The notes beneath the pieces were generated by a model. The model ran no database searches. It saw only the letters and a program-made list of their open reading frames with translations, and was not told where the DNA came from. Both the position numbers and the translations under genes were made by a program. From ZC4RG19 sp017577565 (GTDB taxonomy: Bacteria > Actinomycetota > Acidimicrobiia > Acidimicrobiales > VFJN01), in contig VSCH01000016.1 of the NCBI GenBank assembly GCA_047459075.1, positions 1-64,000 of the forward strand: 64,000 nt of DNA, in the 5' to 3' direction. Positions 1 through 8,027 of the stretch are shown here, in pieces. How positions within the stretch are numbered: position 1 is the stretch's first letter; each line of letters opens with the position of its first letter.

Positions 1-333
1 CCGGGCGCCCGCCTGGGCGACCTGGGCGCGGCCGTCCAGGCGACGATCGAGGGCGCCGGGTTCAACGTCGTGCGGGAGTACGTCGGCCACGGCATCGGCA
101 CGGCGATGCACGAGCCACCGGACGTGCCCAACGTCGGCCGGCGGGGGCGGGGCCGCAAGGTCTCGGCCGGCGACGTCTTCGCCGTCGAGCCGATGGCGTG
201 CGCCGGCGACGGCGCGACCCGGGTGCTGGACGACGGCTGGACCGTCGTCACCGTCGACGGCTCCCGGGCCGCCCACTGGGAGCACACGGTCGCCGTCACC
301 GACGACGGCCCCGAGGTCCTGACCCTGCCGTAG
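1..333 (+). CDS. map: Methionine aminopeptidase type I (C-terminal part)
   Basis: The reading frame is open from the first base of the window and ends at TAG 331-333, so this is the C-terminal ~110 residues of a gene that starts upstream. It removes the N-terminal Met from nascent proteins in the cytoplasm. Three metal-site signatures of the pita-bread fold are visible: GHGIGTAMHEPP (His codon 88-90), the FAVEP motif (Glu codon 187-189) and the terminal WEHT motif (Glu codon 280-282). The position just before the alpha ribosomal operon agrees with the usual adk-map-infA order, although here a reductase, a regulator and a phosphatase intervene. Confidence 0.95.
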   Translation, partial: PGARLGDLGAAVQATIEGAGFNVVREYVGHGIGTAMHEPPDVPNVGRRGRGRKVSAGDVFAVEPMACAGDGATRVLDDGWTVVTVDGSRAAHWEHTVAVTDDGPEVLTLP

Positions 334-360
334 CGGGGCCGGGGCCCCGCCACGGCAGGG
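323..360 (+). terminator. Hairpin at the 3' end of map
   Basis: Two nested perfect inverted repeats, 323-330 with 353-360 and 333-340 with 343-350, are separated by a 2x2 internal bulge and closed by a tiny loop. The stop codon of map lies inside the stem. No T-tract follows. Confidence 0.6.
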
Positions 361-394
361 CCGGGCGGCCCGGGCCGCCGGCGCCCGGCACGCC

Positions 395-955
395 CTAGCG
401 CTTCGGCCGGAGGTGCAGGCCGGTGATGCCGCACTCGAAGCGCTGGGCGTGGACGATCTCGAGGTGCCGGGCGGTGTCGGCCGCCGGGAACACCGGCATG
501 CCGCCCCCGAGGGCGACGGGGTTGACGAACAGGTGGAGCTCGTCGATCACCCCGGCGGCGATCAGCGCCCGGGCCACCGTTCCCCCGCCCGCGACCATGA
601 TGTCGCCCCCGCTGCGGGCCTTGAGCTCGCCCACCGTGTCCGCCGGGTCGCCGTTCGCCACCGTGGCGTTCCGCCAGGGCGACTCGGTGAGGGTGCGGGA
701 GATCACGACCTTGGGCGTGTTGTTCATCTGGTCGATCGAGGCCTGGTCCTCGCCCTCGGGCCCGGCCTCCCACGCCGGGATGAAGCCCTCCGCCAGCTTG
801 CGGCCCAGCACGATCGTGTCCACGGGCTTCCAGATGGCGTCCGCGTAGGCGAGGAGGTCGTCGCTCCAGGGCATCGTCATCCAGTCCATCTCGCCGTTCG
901 GCCCGGCGATGTAGCCGTCGACGCTCATCTGGAACTGGAGCTTGGTGGTGCGCAC
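395..955 (-). CDS. Dihydrofolate-reductase-like (RibD C-terminal domain) protein
   Basis: A 186-residue cytoplasmic protein of the RibD C-terminal/DHFR-like fold. The signs are the N-terminal FQMSVDGYIAGPNGEMDW segment, the central IVLGRK motif, and the nucleotide-binding DIMVAGGGTVARALI followed by VIDELHLFVNPVALGGG. Such single-domain proteins are NADPH-dependent reductases, but their substrates are mostly unknown and the pathway cannot be named from sequence. The start is GTG at 955, with an AAAGGA Shine-Dalgarno about 9 nt upstream. It is divergent from the SARP-type regulator that begins at 1066, so the two may be linked functionally. This is inference only. Confidence 0.8.
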   Translation of the reverse strand: MRTTKLQFQMSVDGYIAGPNGEMDWMTMPWSDDLLAYADAIWKPVDTIVLGRKLAEGFIPAWEAGPEGEDQASIDQMNNTPKVVISRTLTESPWRNATVANGDPADTVGELKARSGGDIMVAGGGTVARALIAAGVIDELHLFVNPVALGGGMPVFPAADTARHLEIVHAQRFECGITGLHLRPKR

Positions 956-1051
956 GGGATCGCGTCCTTTCTCGTCTCGTCGTCGGTGCGACCACCGTCG
1001 CAGGGGCCGTTGACGGGATCTTGACGGTCGGGTGGCGTCGGGGCCGTCGAC

Positions 1052-1057
1052 TACGGT
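1052..1057 (+). promoter_or_regulatory. Candidate -10 box (TACGGT) of the SARP-type gene
   Basis: TACGGT ends 8 nt before the GTG at 1066 and no Shine-Dalgarno lies between, suggesting a leaderless mRNA. Two TTGACG copies at 1010 and 1021 are not at a standard -35 distance. Confidence 0.45.
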
Positions 1058-1065
1058 CGCCCGCC

Positions 1066-4000
1066 GTGCGGTTCGGCGTGCTCCTCCCGATCACGGCGTG
1101 GACCGACGCCGGCGAGGAGGTCCCGATCCAGGGCGTCAAGGTGCGGGCGGTGCTGGCCGACCTGGTCGTGCACGTCGGCGAGGCGGTGACCGCGGACCGG
1201 CTGGTGGACGACGTGTGGGGCGAGAGCCCGGGCAGCCGCAACCCGGCGGGCACGCTGTCGTCGAAGGTGTCGCAGCTCCGGCGGGCCTTCGAGGCGGCCG
1301 AGCCGGGCGCCCGGTCGCTGCTGCGGTCGCCGCCGCCGGGCTACGAGCTCGCCGTCGACCCGGCCGCCGTCGACGCCGTCCAGTTCACCCGGCTGCTCGA
1401 CGAGGCCCGGGCGGCGAGCGACCCGGCGGTCGTGGCCGCCACGCTCACCCGGGCGCTCGCCCTCTGGCGGGGGCCGGCCTACGGGGAGTTCGCCGACGCG
1501 CCCTTCGCCCGGGCCGCCGCAGCCCGGCTGGAGGAGCAGCGCCTCACCGCCCACGAGCTGCTGGCTCGCAGCCGGCTCGAGCTCGGCGAGCACGCCGCGG
1601 TCGCCGACGAGCTGCGCGAGCTGGTCGCGGCCCACCCCTGGCGCGAGGGGCTGCGGATGGCGCACGTCCTCGCCCTCTACCGCTCGGGGCGGCAGGCCGA
1701 TGCGCTCGCCAGCTTCGAGGAGTACCGCCGGGCCCTGCTCGAGGAGCTGGGCCTCGACCCCAGCCCGGAGGCGGCGGCGCTCCAGCACGCCATCCTCGTG
1801 CAGGACCCGTCGCTCGCGCCGCCGGCGCCGGTCGCGCCCCGCCGGGCGGGCAACCTCCCCGCGCCCCGGACGGCGCTCGTCGGGCGCGAGGGCGACCTCG
1901 ACGACGTGGTGGCGCTGCTCGGGGGCGGCGCCCGGCTGGTCACGCTCACCGGGCCCGGGGGCGTCGGCAAGACGAGCCTGGCCCTGGAGGCGGCCCGCCG
2001 GGTGGCCGACCGCTTCGCCGACGGCGCGTGGTTGGTCGAGCTCGCCGGCCTCGAGCGGGGCGCCGGCGGGGGCTCGCCGGCGGTGGTCGCCGAGGTCGTC
2101 CTGGCCGCGCTGGCCATCCGCCAGGCCGCCGAGGACCGGCCGGGGGTGACGCCGGTGGCCCGGCTGGCCGAGGCGCTGGCGGGCCGGCGCACGCTGCTGG
2201 TGCTCGACAACTGCGAGCACGTCGTCGACGCCGTCGCCCGCCTGGTGGACGAGCTGCTGCGCGCCGCCCCCGACGCCGTCGTGCTGGCGACGAGCCGGGA
2301 GCGCCTCGCCGTCGAGGGCGAGGTGGTCCGCACCGTCCGTCCGCTCGACGCGCCCGGCCCGGACCAGCAGCGCGACGTCGAGGCCGTCCGGCGGGCCAGC
2401 GCCGTCCGGCTGCTGGTCGAGCGGGCCCGGGCCGCCGGGGCCGAGGTCGACGTCGACGAGGCCTCGGCGCCGCTGCTCGCCACCCTGGTCCGCAGGCTCG
2501 ACGGCCTGCCGCTGGCGCTCGAGCTCGCCGCCACGGTGGTGCCGGCCCTCGGGCTCGCCGAGGTCGCGAGCCGCCTCGGCGACCGGTTCTGGCTGCTCGG
2601 CGGGCGGCGCGGCGGCCCGGCCCGGCACCGGACCCTCGCGGCCGTCATCGGCTGGAGCTGGGACCTGTTGGACGAGGCCGAGCGGTGCCTGCTGCGGCGG
2701 CTGGCGGTGCACGCCGACGGCTGGACGCTGGAGGCCGCGGTGGCGGTGGGCGCGGGCCCCGACCTGCCGGCCGCGGCGGTGCCCGGCGTGCTCGCCCGGC
2801 TGGTCGACCGCTCGCTCGTCGTGGCCGCCCACGGCCCGGCGGGGACCCGGTACCACCTGCTGGAGTCGGTGGCCGCCTACGCCGCCGAGCGACTGGCCGA
2901 GGCCGGCGAGGCCGGCGAGATCCGCGGCCGCCACCTGGACTTCCACCTGGCGCAGGCCGAGCGGGCGGCGGCGGGGCTGCACGGCGCCGCCCAGGGGCGG
3001 TGGCTCGGCCGGCTCGACGCCGAGGGCGCCAACCTGCGCGCCGCCCTGGACACCGCGGTCGGCGGCGGCCGGACCGACGCCGCCCAGCGGCTGACCGCCG
3101 CCCTCGGCTGGTACTGGACGCTGCGGGGCCGGCTCGCGGAGGCCGCCCGCGCCCTCGACCGGTCCCTGGCACCGGGCGACGAGGGCGGAGCGGTGACGCC
3201 GGCGGCGGCGTGGTCGCGCGTGTGGCGGGCGGTCGTCGCCGCCCTGCGCGGCGATCCGGCGGCGGGGACGCACCGGGCCGCGGCGCTGGCGGCGGTCCCC
3301 GCCCTCGGCGATGCCGCCGCCGGCCGGGCCCTCGCCGTGCTCGCCTACACCGGTCTCCACGACGGCGAGGTCGAGGACGCCGGCTCGCTGCTGGCCGACG
3401 CCCGGGCGCGGTGCGCGGCGGCGAGGGACGGCTGGGGCGAGGCGGTGGCCCTGGCCGGGCTGGCGGTCCTCCCGCACGCGCGCGCCGACGTCGGGGCCAT
3501 GACCTCGGCCATCCGCCGGGCCGACCGGCTGTTCGCCGCGGCGGGGGACGGCTGGGGCCGGGCCGTGGTGGCCAACCTGCGGGCCGCGGCGGCCGAGCTG
3601 GCGGGCGACCTCGACGAGGCCGCCCGGGTCCTCGACCAGGGGCGCCGAGCGGCCGAGCGGCTCGGCCTCTGGAGCGAGGTGGCGACCAGCCTCGGGTGGT
3701 CGGCGTGGATCGACGTCGAGCGCGGCGAGCTCGACCGGGCACGGGAGGTCGCCCGCCGCGCGCTGCGGCTGGCCGACGAGCAGGGGGTGCGCTCGACCCG
3801 CATCCAGGCGGCGATGGCGCTCGCCTTCGCCGCCCGCCGGGCCGGCGACCTCGACACGGCCGAGGTGCACCTGCGCCGGCTCGTCGACTGGGCGGGCGAG
3901 GACCCCAGCGAGGCCGACGCCGCCTACCTCACGACCGTGCTCGCCGAGCTGGGGCGGGTCACCGCTCGCCGGGGCGCGCCCGGCCCGGCCGCCGAGCTGC

Positions 4001-4431
4001 TGGTCCGGGCCCTCGACCTGGCCCTGGCCCGGGGCTTCCCCCGGGACGCGGCCTTCGCGCTCCTGGGCGGCGCCCTCGTCGCCGCCCAGCAGGCCCGCTG
4101 GGAGGACGTCGCCCGCCTGATCGGCGCGGTCGATCGCCGGCTGGCCGACGCCGGCGTGGCGGCGTCGCCCTCGGAGCGGCAGGACATCGACGACCTCCGG
4201 GCGCGGGGCCGGGCGGCGTTGACCCGGGAGAGGTTCGACGAGCTGCGCCGCGAGGGCCGGGCCGCCGACCCGGCGACGGCACGCGCCCTGCTCCTGGCGG
4301 CCGGCGGGGCGCCGGGCGGGCGCGGGCCCGACCCTCAGACCTGGACGCCGGGCTCGCCGGCGACGACCGTCCACGTGCCGGCCGTGGTGACCGGCGAGTC
4401 GGGCACGAGCGTCGACTCGGCCACCTGGTAG
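1066..4431 (+). CDS. SARP/AfsR-type transcriptional regulator with BTAD, NB-ARC and TPR regions
   Basis: A 1,121-residue regulator. An OmpR-type winged helix occupies residues ~1-90 (VRAVLADLVVHVGEAVTADR), followed by a bacterial transcriptional activator domain to ~250. A STAND-type ATPase follows, with a P-loop GPGGVGKTS at residues 296-304 and a Walker B LLVLDNCEH near 380, then Ala-rich helical repeats of TPR type to the end. The start chosen is GTG 1066, which gives the family-typical RFGVL beginning and sits 8 nt after a TACGGT box. An in-frame TTG at 1021 would add 15 atypical residues. The target genes are unknown, and the divergent reductase is the obvious candidate. The last 97 bp overlap the convergent phosphatase gene. 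Confidence 0.88.
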   Translation: MRFGVLLPITAWTDAGEEVPIQGVKVRAVLADLVVHVGEAVTADRLVDDVWGESPGSRNPAGTLSSKVSQLRRAFEAAEPGARSLLRSPPPGYELAVDPAAVDAVQFTRLLDEARAASDPAVVAATLTRALALWRGPAYGEFADAPFARAAAARLEEQRLTAHELLARSRLELGEHAAVADELRELVAAHPWREGLRMAHVLALYRSGRQADALASFEEYRRALLEELGLDPSPEAAALQHAILVQDPSLAPPAPVAPRRAGNLPAPRTALVGREGDLDDVVALLGGGARLVTLTGPGGVGKTSLALEAARRVADRFADGAWLVELAGLERGAGGGSPAVVAEVVLAALAIRQAAEDRPGVTPVARLAEALAGRRTLLVLDNCEHVVDAVARLVDELLRAAPDAVVLATSRERLAVEGEVVRTVRPLDAPGPDQQRDVEAVRRASAVRLLVERARAAGAEVDVDEASAPLLATLVRRLDGLPLALELAATVVPALGLAEVASRLGDRFWLLGGRRGGPARHRTLAAVIGWSWDLLDEAERCLLRRLAVHADGWTLEAAVAVGAGPDLPAAAVPGVLARLVDRSLVVAAHGPAGTRYHLLESVAAYAAERLAEAGEAGEIRGRHLDFHLAQAERAAAGLHGAAQGRWLGRLDAEGANLRAALDTAVGGGRTDAAQRLTAALGWYWTLRGRLAEAARALDRSLAPGDEGGAVTPAAAWSRVWRAVVAALRGDPAAGTHRAAALAAVPALGDAAAGRALAVLAYTGLHDGEVEDAGSLLADARARCAAARDGWGEAVALAGLAVLPHARADVGAMTSAIRRADRLFAAAGDGWGRAVVANLRAAAAELAGDLDEAARVLDQGRRAAERLGLWSEVATSLGWSAWIDVERGELDRAREVARRALRLADEQGVRSTRIQAAMALAFAARRAGDLDTAEVHLRRLVDWAGEDPSEADAAYLTTVLAELGRVTARRGAPGPAAELLVRALDLALARGFPRDAAFALLGGALVAAQQARWEDVARLIGAVDRRLADAGVAASPSERQDIDDLRARGRAALTRERFDELRREGRAADPATARALLLAAGGAPGGRGPDPQTWTPGSPATTVHVPAVVTGESGTSVDSATW

Positions 4432-5939
4432 CGGGCCACCAGCTCCGTCCCGGTGGCCTCGGCCACCATGTAGCCCCGCCGCCGGGTGTCGGCGAAGTGC
4501 ACGTGGGGCAGCTGGCGGATGAGCTGCTCGGCCACGTCCTCCAGCCCGGCGGGGAAGGTCGAGCTGATCGAGCCGCCGACCAGCTCGACGCCCCGGACCT
4601 CGGTCGAGGGCGAGCCGTCGGGCAGCTCGTCGACGAGGTCGCCGACGCCGGCCGCGTGGATGTCGCCGGTGACGACGACCGGGTTGACGACCCCGCCCTC
4701 GTCGAGCAGCTGGAGCAGCCGCCGCCGGGCGTGGGGGTAGCCGTCCCACTGGTCGGGGTTGTAGAGGGAGCCCGCGAAGGGCATCGACGTCATGACGACC
4801 TGGTTGGCGATGACGTCCCAGGTGGCGCGGGAGGTGGCGAAGCTCCGGGCCAGCCACGCCTCCTGCTCGGCCCCGAGCAGCGTGCGACCCTCCCGGGTGC
4901 GCTCGTCGCAGGTGGGGCCGAGGCTGCCGGTGCAGGCCTGGGGGTCGCGGTACTGGCGGGTGTCGAGCACGTGGAACCTCGCCAGCCGGCCCCAGTCGAA
5001 CGCCCGGTGGATGCGCAGGTGGGGGCCGTCCGGCGGTGGCACCCGCACGGGCTGGTGCTCCCACCAGGCCTGGTAGGCGGCGGCCCGGCGGGCGGCGAAG
5101 GCCGGCGCCTCGGCGGGGTCCTCCGGCACGAGGCCGGCGTAGTTGTTCTCGACCTCGTGGTCGTCCCAGGTGACGACCCACGGGCAGGCGGCGTGGGCGG
5201 CCTGGAGGGCGGGGTCGCCCTTGTAGAGGCCGTAGCGGTTCCGGTACTCCTCCAGCGTCCGCACCTCGGCGCTGTTGTGCGGGCGCACCGCGCTCGCGCT
5301 GACGCCGCCCTCGTAGATGTAGTCACCGAGGTGCACCACGAGGTCGGGGTCCTCGGACGGGGCGTGGGCCCACAGCGGCCAGTGGCCCTGCTGCCAGTTC
5401 TGGCAGCTGGCGAAGAGGAACCGCAGCGGGTCCCGCCGGTGGCCGGGGGCGGGGGCCGTGCGGGTGCGCCCGACCGGGCTGACCTCGTCGCCGACGACGA
5501 ACCGGTAGTGGTACCAGCGGGCGGGGGCGAGCCCGCCGACGTCGACGTGCACCGAGTGCCCCCAGGCGGGCGAGGCGACGGCGGTGCCCGACCGCACGAC
5601 GCGACGGAAGGCGTCGTCGTGGGCGACCTCCCAGCGCACCGGCACGTCGACGGCCGGCATGCCCCCGCCCTCGAGCGGCGCCGGCGCCAGGCGGGTCCAC
5701 AGCACGACCCGGTGGGGCAGGGGGTCGCCGGAGGCGACGCCCAGGCGGAAGAGCCCGTCGGGCAGCCGGGCGGGGGGCTGCGGCGGCCGGTGGCAGCCGG
5801 GGCGCCCCCAGCCGACGATCGGCAGCGTGGCCCCGAGCGCCAGCGCACCGGTGAGGAACCGCCGGCGGGTCGCCGCCGGGGGCCGACCCGGGTCCGGGTC
5901 GGGGTGGGACGTCGGACGGTCGTCGGCGTGGCTGGTCAT
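4335..5939 (-). CDS. phoD: PhoD-like alkaline phosphatase/phosphodiesterase, Tat-exported
   Basis: A 534-residue secreted phosphoesterase of the PhoD family, which uses metal ions to cleave phosphomono- and diesters outside the membrane. A twin-arginine signal (TRRRFLTGALALGA) lies near residue 25. The Fn3-like N-terminal domain contains FRLGVASGDPLPHRVVLW. The catalytic metallophosphatase domain shows FLFASCQNW, HLGDYIYEGG, TWDDHEVENNYAG and VVTGDIHAAG. The start is ATG 5939, preceded by GGGGGGAGG. A further in-frame start at 5978 would lengthen the N-region of the signal. A TAGGGT box at 6000-5995 could be its promoter. The 3' end overlaps the SARP gene tail-to-tail. A paralogue sits at 24045-25679. 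Confidence 0.9.
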   Translation of the reverse strand: MTSHADDRPTSHPDPDPGRPPAATRRRFLTGALALGATLPIVGWGRPGCHRPPQPPARLPDGLFRLGVASGDPLPHRVVLWTRLAPAPLEGGGMPAVDVPVRWEVAHDDAFRRVVRSGTAVASPAWGHSVHVDVGGLAPARWYHYRFVVGDEVSPVGRTRTAPAPGHRRDPLRFLFASCQNWQQGHWPLWAHAPSEDPDLVVHLGDYIYEGGVSASAVRPHNSAEVRTLEEYRNRYGLYKGDPALQAAHAACPWVVTWDDHEVENNYAGLVPEDPAEAPAFAARRAAAYQAWWEHQPVRVPPPDGPHLRIHRAFDWGRLARFHVLDTRQYRDPQACTGSLGPTCDERTREGRTLLGAEQEAWLARSFATSRATWDVIANQVVMTSMPFAGSLYNPDQWDGYPHARRRLLQLLDEGGVVNPVVVTGDIHAAGVGDLVDELPDGSPSTEVRGVELVGGSISSTFPAGLEDVAEQLIRQLPHVHFADTRRRGYMVAEATGTELVARYQVAESTLVPDSPVTTAGTWTVVAGEPGVQV

Positions 5940-5994
5940 GCGCCTCCCCCCTCGCGCACCCCTCGTCGCGCCCCGCACGGGGCCGCCGGCGGGG

Positions 5995-6000
5995 ACCCTA
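5995..6000 (-). promoter_or_regulatory. Candidate -10 box (TAGGGT) of the PhoD gene
   Basis: On the minus strand TAGGGT lies about 55 nt before the ATG at 5939. The leader would contain the GGGGGGAGG ribosome binding site. Confidence 0.35.
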
Positions 6001-6106
6001 GCGGCACAGGGGTGCCACGCGCGGCCGTCGCGATCCGCTACGGTGGCGGCCGCGTCGGGCGCGGCCTCGCCGGGCCCTGGACCTGCTCGTGCCGCCGCGC
6101 CCGGAG

Positions 6107-6135
6107 TTTGCCTCCACCACGCGCCGCGCTAGCAT
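6107..6135 (+). promoter_or_regulatory. Candidate promoter of the alpha ribosomal operon
   Basis: A TTTGCC at 6107-6112 and a TAGCAT at 6130-6135 are separated by 17 nt, a normal -35/-10 arrangement. The leader to infA would be about 75 nt. A second TANNNT box (TACGGT 6039-6044) lies further upstream. The same TTTGCC-spacer-TAGNNT layout precedes rplM. Confidence 0.5.
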
Positions 6136-6218
6136 GTTCAGTCGGCTCTCGGCGCTACTGGTTGTTTCCGCGCGTCTTCGGCCACCCTCGTTCCCCAACA
6201 CGTGTAGGAGCATCCGCC

Positions 6219-6443
6219 CTGCCGAAACCAAAGGAAGATGCGATCGTCATGGAGGGGACCGTCGTGGAGCCCCTCCCCAACGCGATGTTCCGTGTCGAGC
6301 TCGAGAACGGCCACCAGGTGCTGGCCCACATCTCCGGCAAGATGCGGATGCACTACATCCGCATCCTCCCTGGTGACCGGGTGCAGGTGGAGCTCACGCC
6401 CTACGACCTCACCAGGGGTCGCATCACCTATCGCTACAAGTGA
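6219..6443 (+). CDS. infA: Translation initiation factor IF-1 (probable CTG start)
   Basis: IF-1 is a single S1/OB-fold protein that binds the ribosomal A site during initiation. The body, from EGTVVEPLPNAMFRVELE to TRGRITYRYK, is unmistakable. Homologues carry about ten residues before the EGTVVE segment (MAKxxDxI-type), and here that extension (PKPKEDAIV) is encoded in frame but is preceded by CTG at 6219-6221. An AGGAG at 6206-6210 lies 8 nt before this CTG, and no ATG, GTG or TTG is available at that point. The in-frame ATG at 6249 would remove the conserved N-terminus and has no good Shine-Dalgarno. Length with CTG is 74 residues, typical for the family. First gene of the alpha operon. 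Confidence 0.9.
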   Translation: MPKPKEDAIVMEGTVVEPLPNAMFRVELENGHQVLAHISGKMRMHYIRILPGDRVQVELTPYDLTRGRITYRYK

Positions 6444-6452
6444 CGGAGCGCC

Positions 6453-6566
6453 ATGAAGGTACGTCCGAGCGTCAAGCCCATCTGTGAGAAGTGCAAGGTG
6501 ATCCGCCGCCACGGGCGCGTGCGGGTCATCTGCCCCAACCCGCGCCACAAGCAGCGCCAGGGCTAG
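6453..6566 (+). CDS. rpmJ: Ribosomal protein bL36
   Basis: A 37-residue ribosomal protein of the large subunit, starting at ATG 6453 and ending at TAG 6564-6566. The complete zinc ribbon is present (Cys11, Cys14, Cys27, His32), so this is the zinc-binding form. It follows infA by 9 nt and precedes rpsM, the standard position. Sequence begins MKVRPSVKPICEKCK. Confidence 0.97.
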   Translation: MKVRPSVKPICEKCKVIRRHGRVRVICPNPRHKQRQG

Positions 6567-6584
6567 AGGAGACCCCCCGCATCC

Positions 6585-6962
6585 ATGGCACGCATCGCCG
6601 GCGTCGACATCCCCCGCGACAAGCGGCTCGAGATCTCCCTCACCTACATCTTCGGCATCGGGCGCACGCGGTCGAAGGAGATCTGCGCCGCCCTCGACAT
6701 CGACCCCGACACCCGGGTGCGCGACCTCACCGACGACGAGGTGGCGCGCATCCGCAACCACATCGAGGCCAACTACAAGGTCGAGGGCGACCTCCGGCGC
6801 GAGATCCAGCAGGACATCAAGCGCAAGATGGAGATCGGCTGCTGGCAGGGCCTCCGTCACCGCCGGGGCCTGCCCGTGCGCGGTCAGCGCACCCAGACCA
6901 ACGCCCGCACCCGCAAGGGCCCGAGGAAGACCGTCGCCGGGAAGAAGAAGGTCCGCAAGTAA
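6585..6962 (+). CDS. rpsM: Ribosomal protein uS13
   Basis: A 125-residue small-subunit head protein that contacts P-site tRNA and the inter-subunit bridges. It starts ARIAGVDIPRDKRLEISLTY. The helix-turn-helix region contains FGIGRTRSKEI, and the C-terminus is the basic RGQRTQTNARTRKGPRKT tail. An AGGAG stands 14-18 nt before the ATG. The TAA stop shares its last base with the ATG of rpsK (TAATG), so the two are translationally coupled. Confidence 0.97.
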   Translation: MARIAGVDIPRDKRLEISLTYIFGIGRTRSKEICAALDIDPDTRVRDLTDDEVARIRNHIEANYKVEGDLRREIQQDIKRKMEIGCWQGLRHRRGLPVRGQRTQTNARTRKGPRKTVAGKKKVRK

Positions 6963-7363
6963 TGGCGAAGCCCAAGTCGGCAGGGGGGCGCCGCCCCCGC
7001 AAGCGCGAGCGCAAGAACGTCACGCACGGCATCGCGCACATCAAGAGCAGCTTCAACAACACGATCATCACCTTCACCGACCAGGCCGGGAACGTGCTGT
7101 CGTGGGCCTCGGCCGGCAACGTCGGGTTCAAGGGCTCGCGCAAGTCGACGCCCTACGCCGCGCAGACCGCCGCCGAGGCCGCCGCCCGCCGGGCGATGGA
7201 GCACGGTGTCCGCAAGGTCGACGTGCAGGTCAAGGGCCCGGGGTCGGGGCGCGAGACGGCCATCCGCTCGATCCAGAACGTCGGCATCGAGGTCACCGGC
7301 ATCAAGGACGTCACCCCTGTCCCCCACAACGGCTGCCGCCCGCCGAAGCGGCGCCGCGTCTGA
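6962..7363 (+). CDS. rpsK: Ribosomal protein uS11
   Basis: A 133-residue small-subunit platform protein. Family hallmarks are the N-terminal basic arm (RRPRKRERKNV), HIKSSFNNTIITFTD, and the C-terminal GCRPPKRRRV. The ATG at 6962 overlaps the rpsM stop by one base. The frame is open further upstream to 6491, but that extension is only the antisense-like reading of rpmJ and rpsM and is not coding. Confidence 0.97.
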   Translation: MAKPKSAGGRRPRKRERKNVTHGIAHIKSSFNNTIITFTDQAGNVLSWASAGNVGFKGSRKSTPYAAQTAAEAAARRAMEHGVRKVDVQVKGPGSGRETAIRSIQNVGIEVTGIKDVTPVPHNGCRPPKRRRV

Positions 7364-7375
7364 GGTAACCCACGC

Positions 7376-7990
7376 ATGTCGCGCTACACCGGACCCAAGG
7401 CACGCATCTCCCGCCGCCTCGGCACCAACATCTGGGGCACGGCGGGCGAGAGCCGGGCGCTCGAGCGCCGGCCCTACCCGCCGGGCGAGCACGGCCGCAG
7501 CCGCCGGCGCAACGCCAGCGAGTACCTGCTGCAGCTCCAGGAGAAGCAGAAGGCCCGCTTCACCTACGGCCTCAACGAGCGCCAGTTCCGCAACCTCTTC
7601 GAGGAGGCGAACCGGCGCAAGGGCGTCACCGGCGAGCTGATGCTCCAGCTGCTCGAGCGGCGCCTGGACAACATCGTCTACCGGGCGGGGTGGGCCTCGA
7701 CCCGGCCCCAGGCCCGGCAGTTCGTCAGCCACGGGCACATCAACGTCAACGGCAAGCGGGTGAACATCCCCAGCTACCGGGTCCGCAAGGGCGACGTCAT
7801 CTCGCTGCGCCCCAAGGCGCGCCAGATGGTCCAGATCCAGTGGAACCGCGACGTGCTGGCGCGCACGCCACCGGCGTGGCTCGACGTCGAGGACGACGGC
7901 AACGCGGTGCGGGTGCGCGAGTACCCCGTGCGCGAGCAGATCGACGTGCCCGTGCGCGAGCAGCTCATCGTCGAGCTCTACAGCAAGTAG
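7376..7990 (+). CDS. rpsD: Ribosomal protein uS4
   Basis: A 204-residue primary 16S rRNA-binding protein. N-terminal region RYTGPKARISRRLG lacks the zinc-finger cysteines, so this is the C-minus form, in contrast to the zinc-binding bL36 in the same operon. The S4 RNA-binding domain (RLDNIVYRAGWASTRPQARQ, then SHGHINVNGKRVNIPSY) is intact at about residues 95-160. It lies 12 nt after rpsK, with GAGGTAA before the start. Confidence 0.97.
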   Translation: MSRYTGPKARISRRLGTNIWGTAGESRALERRPYPPGEHGRSRRRNASEYLLQLQEKQKARFTYGLNERQFRNLFEEANRRKGVTGELMLQLLERRLDNIVYRAGWASTRPQARQFVSHGHINVNGKRVNIPSYRVRKGDVISLRPKARQMVQIQWNRDVLARTPPAWLDVEDDGNAVRVREYPVREQIDVPVREQLIVELYSK

Positions 7991-8027
7991 TCCCCCAACG
8001 ACCCGTCAGCTACGAGGGAGCCTCCCG

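Noticed and set aside
1032..6443. A 1,803-codon open frame on the plus strand
   Set aside because: Only its last ~75 codons are real (infA). The rest is Arg/Gly/Pro-rich reading of the SARP and phoD regions in the wrong frame, as expected at this GC content.
8016..8026. GGGAGCCTCCC palindrome over the rpoA ribosome binding site
   Set aside because: The loop would be a single base, so it cannot fold as a hairpin; probably chance.
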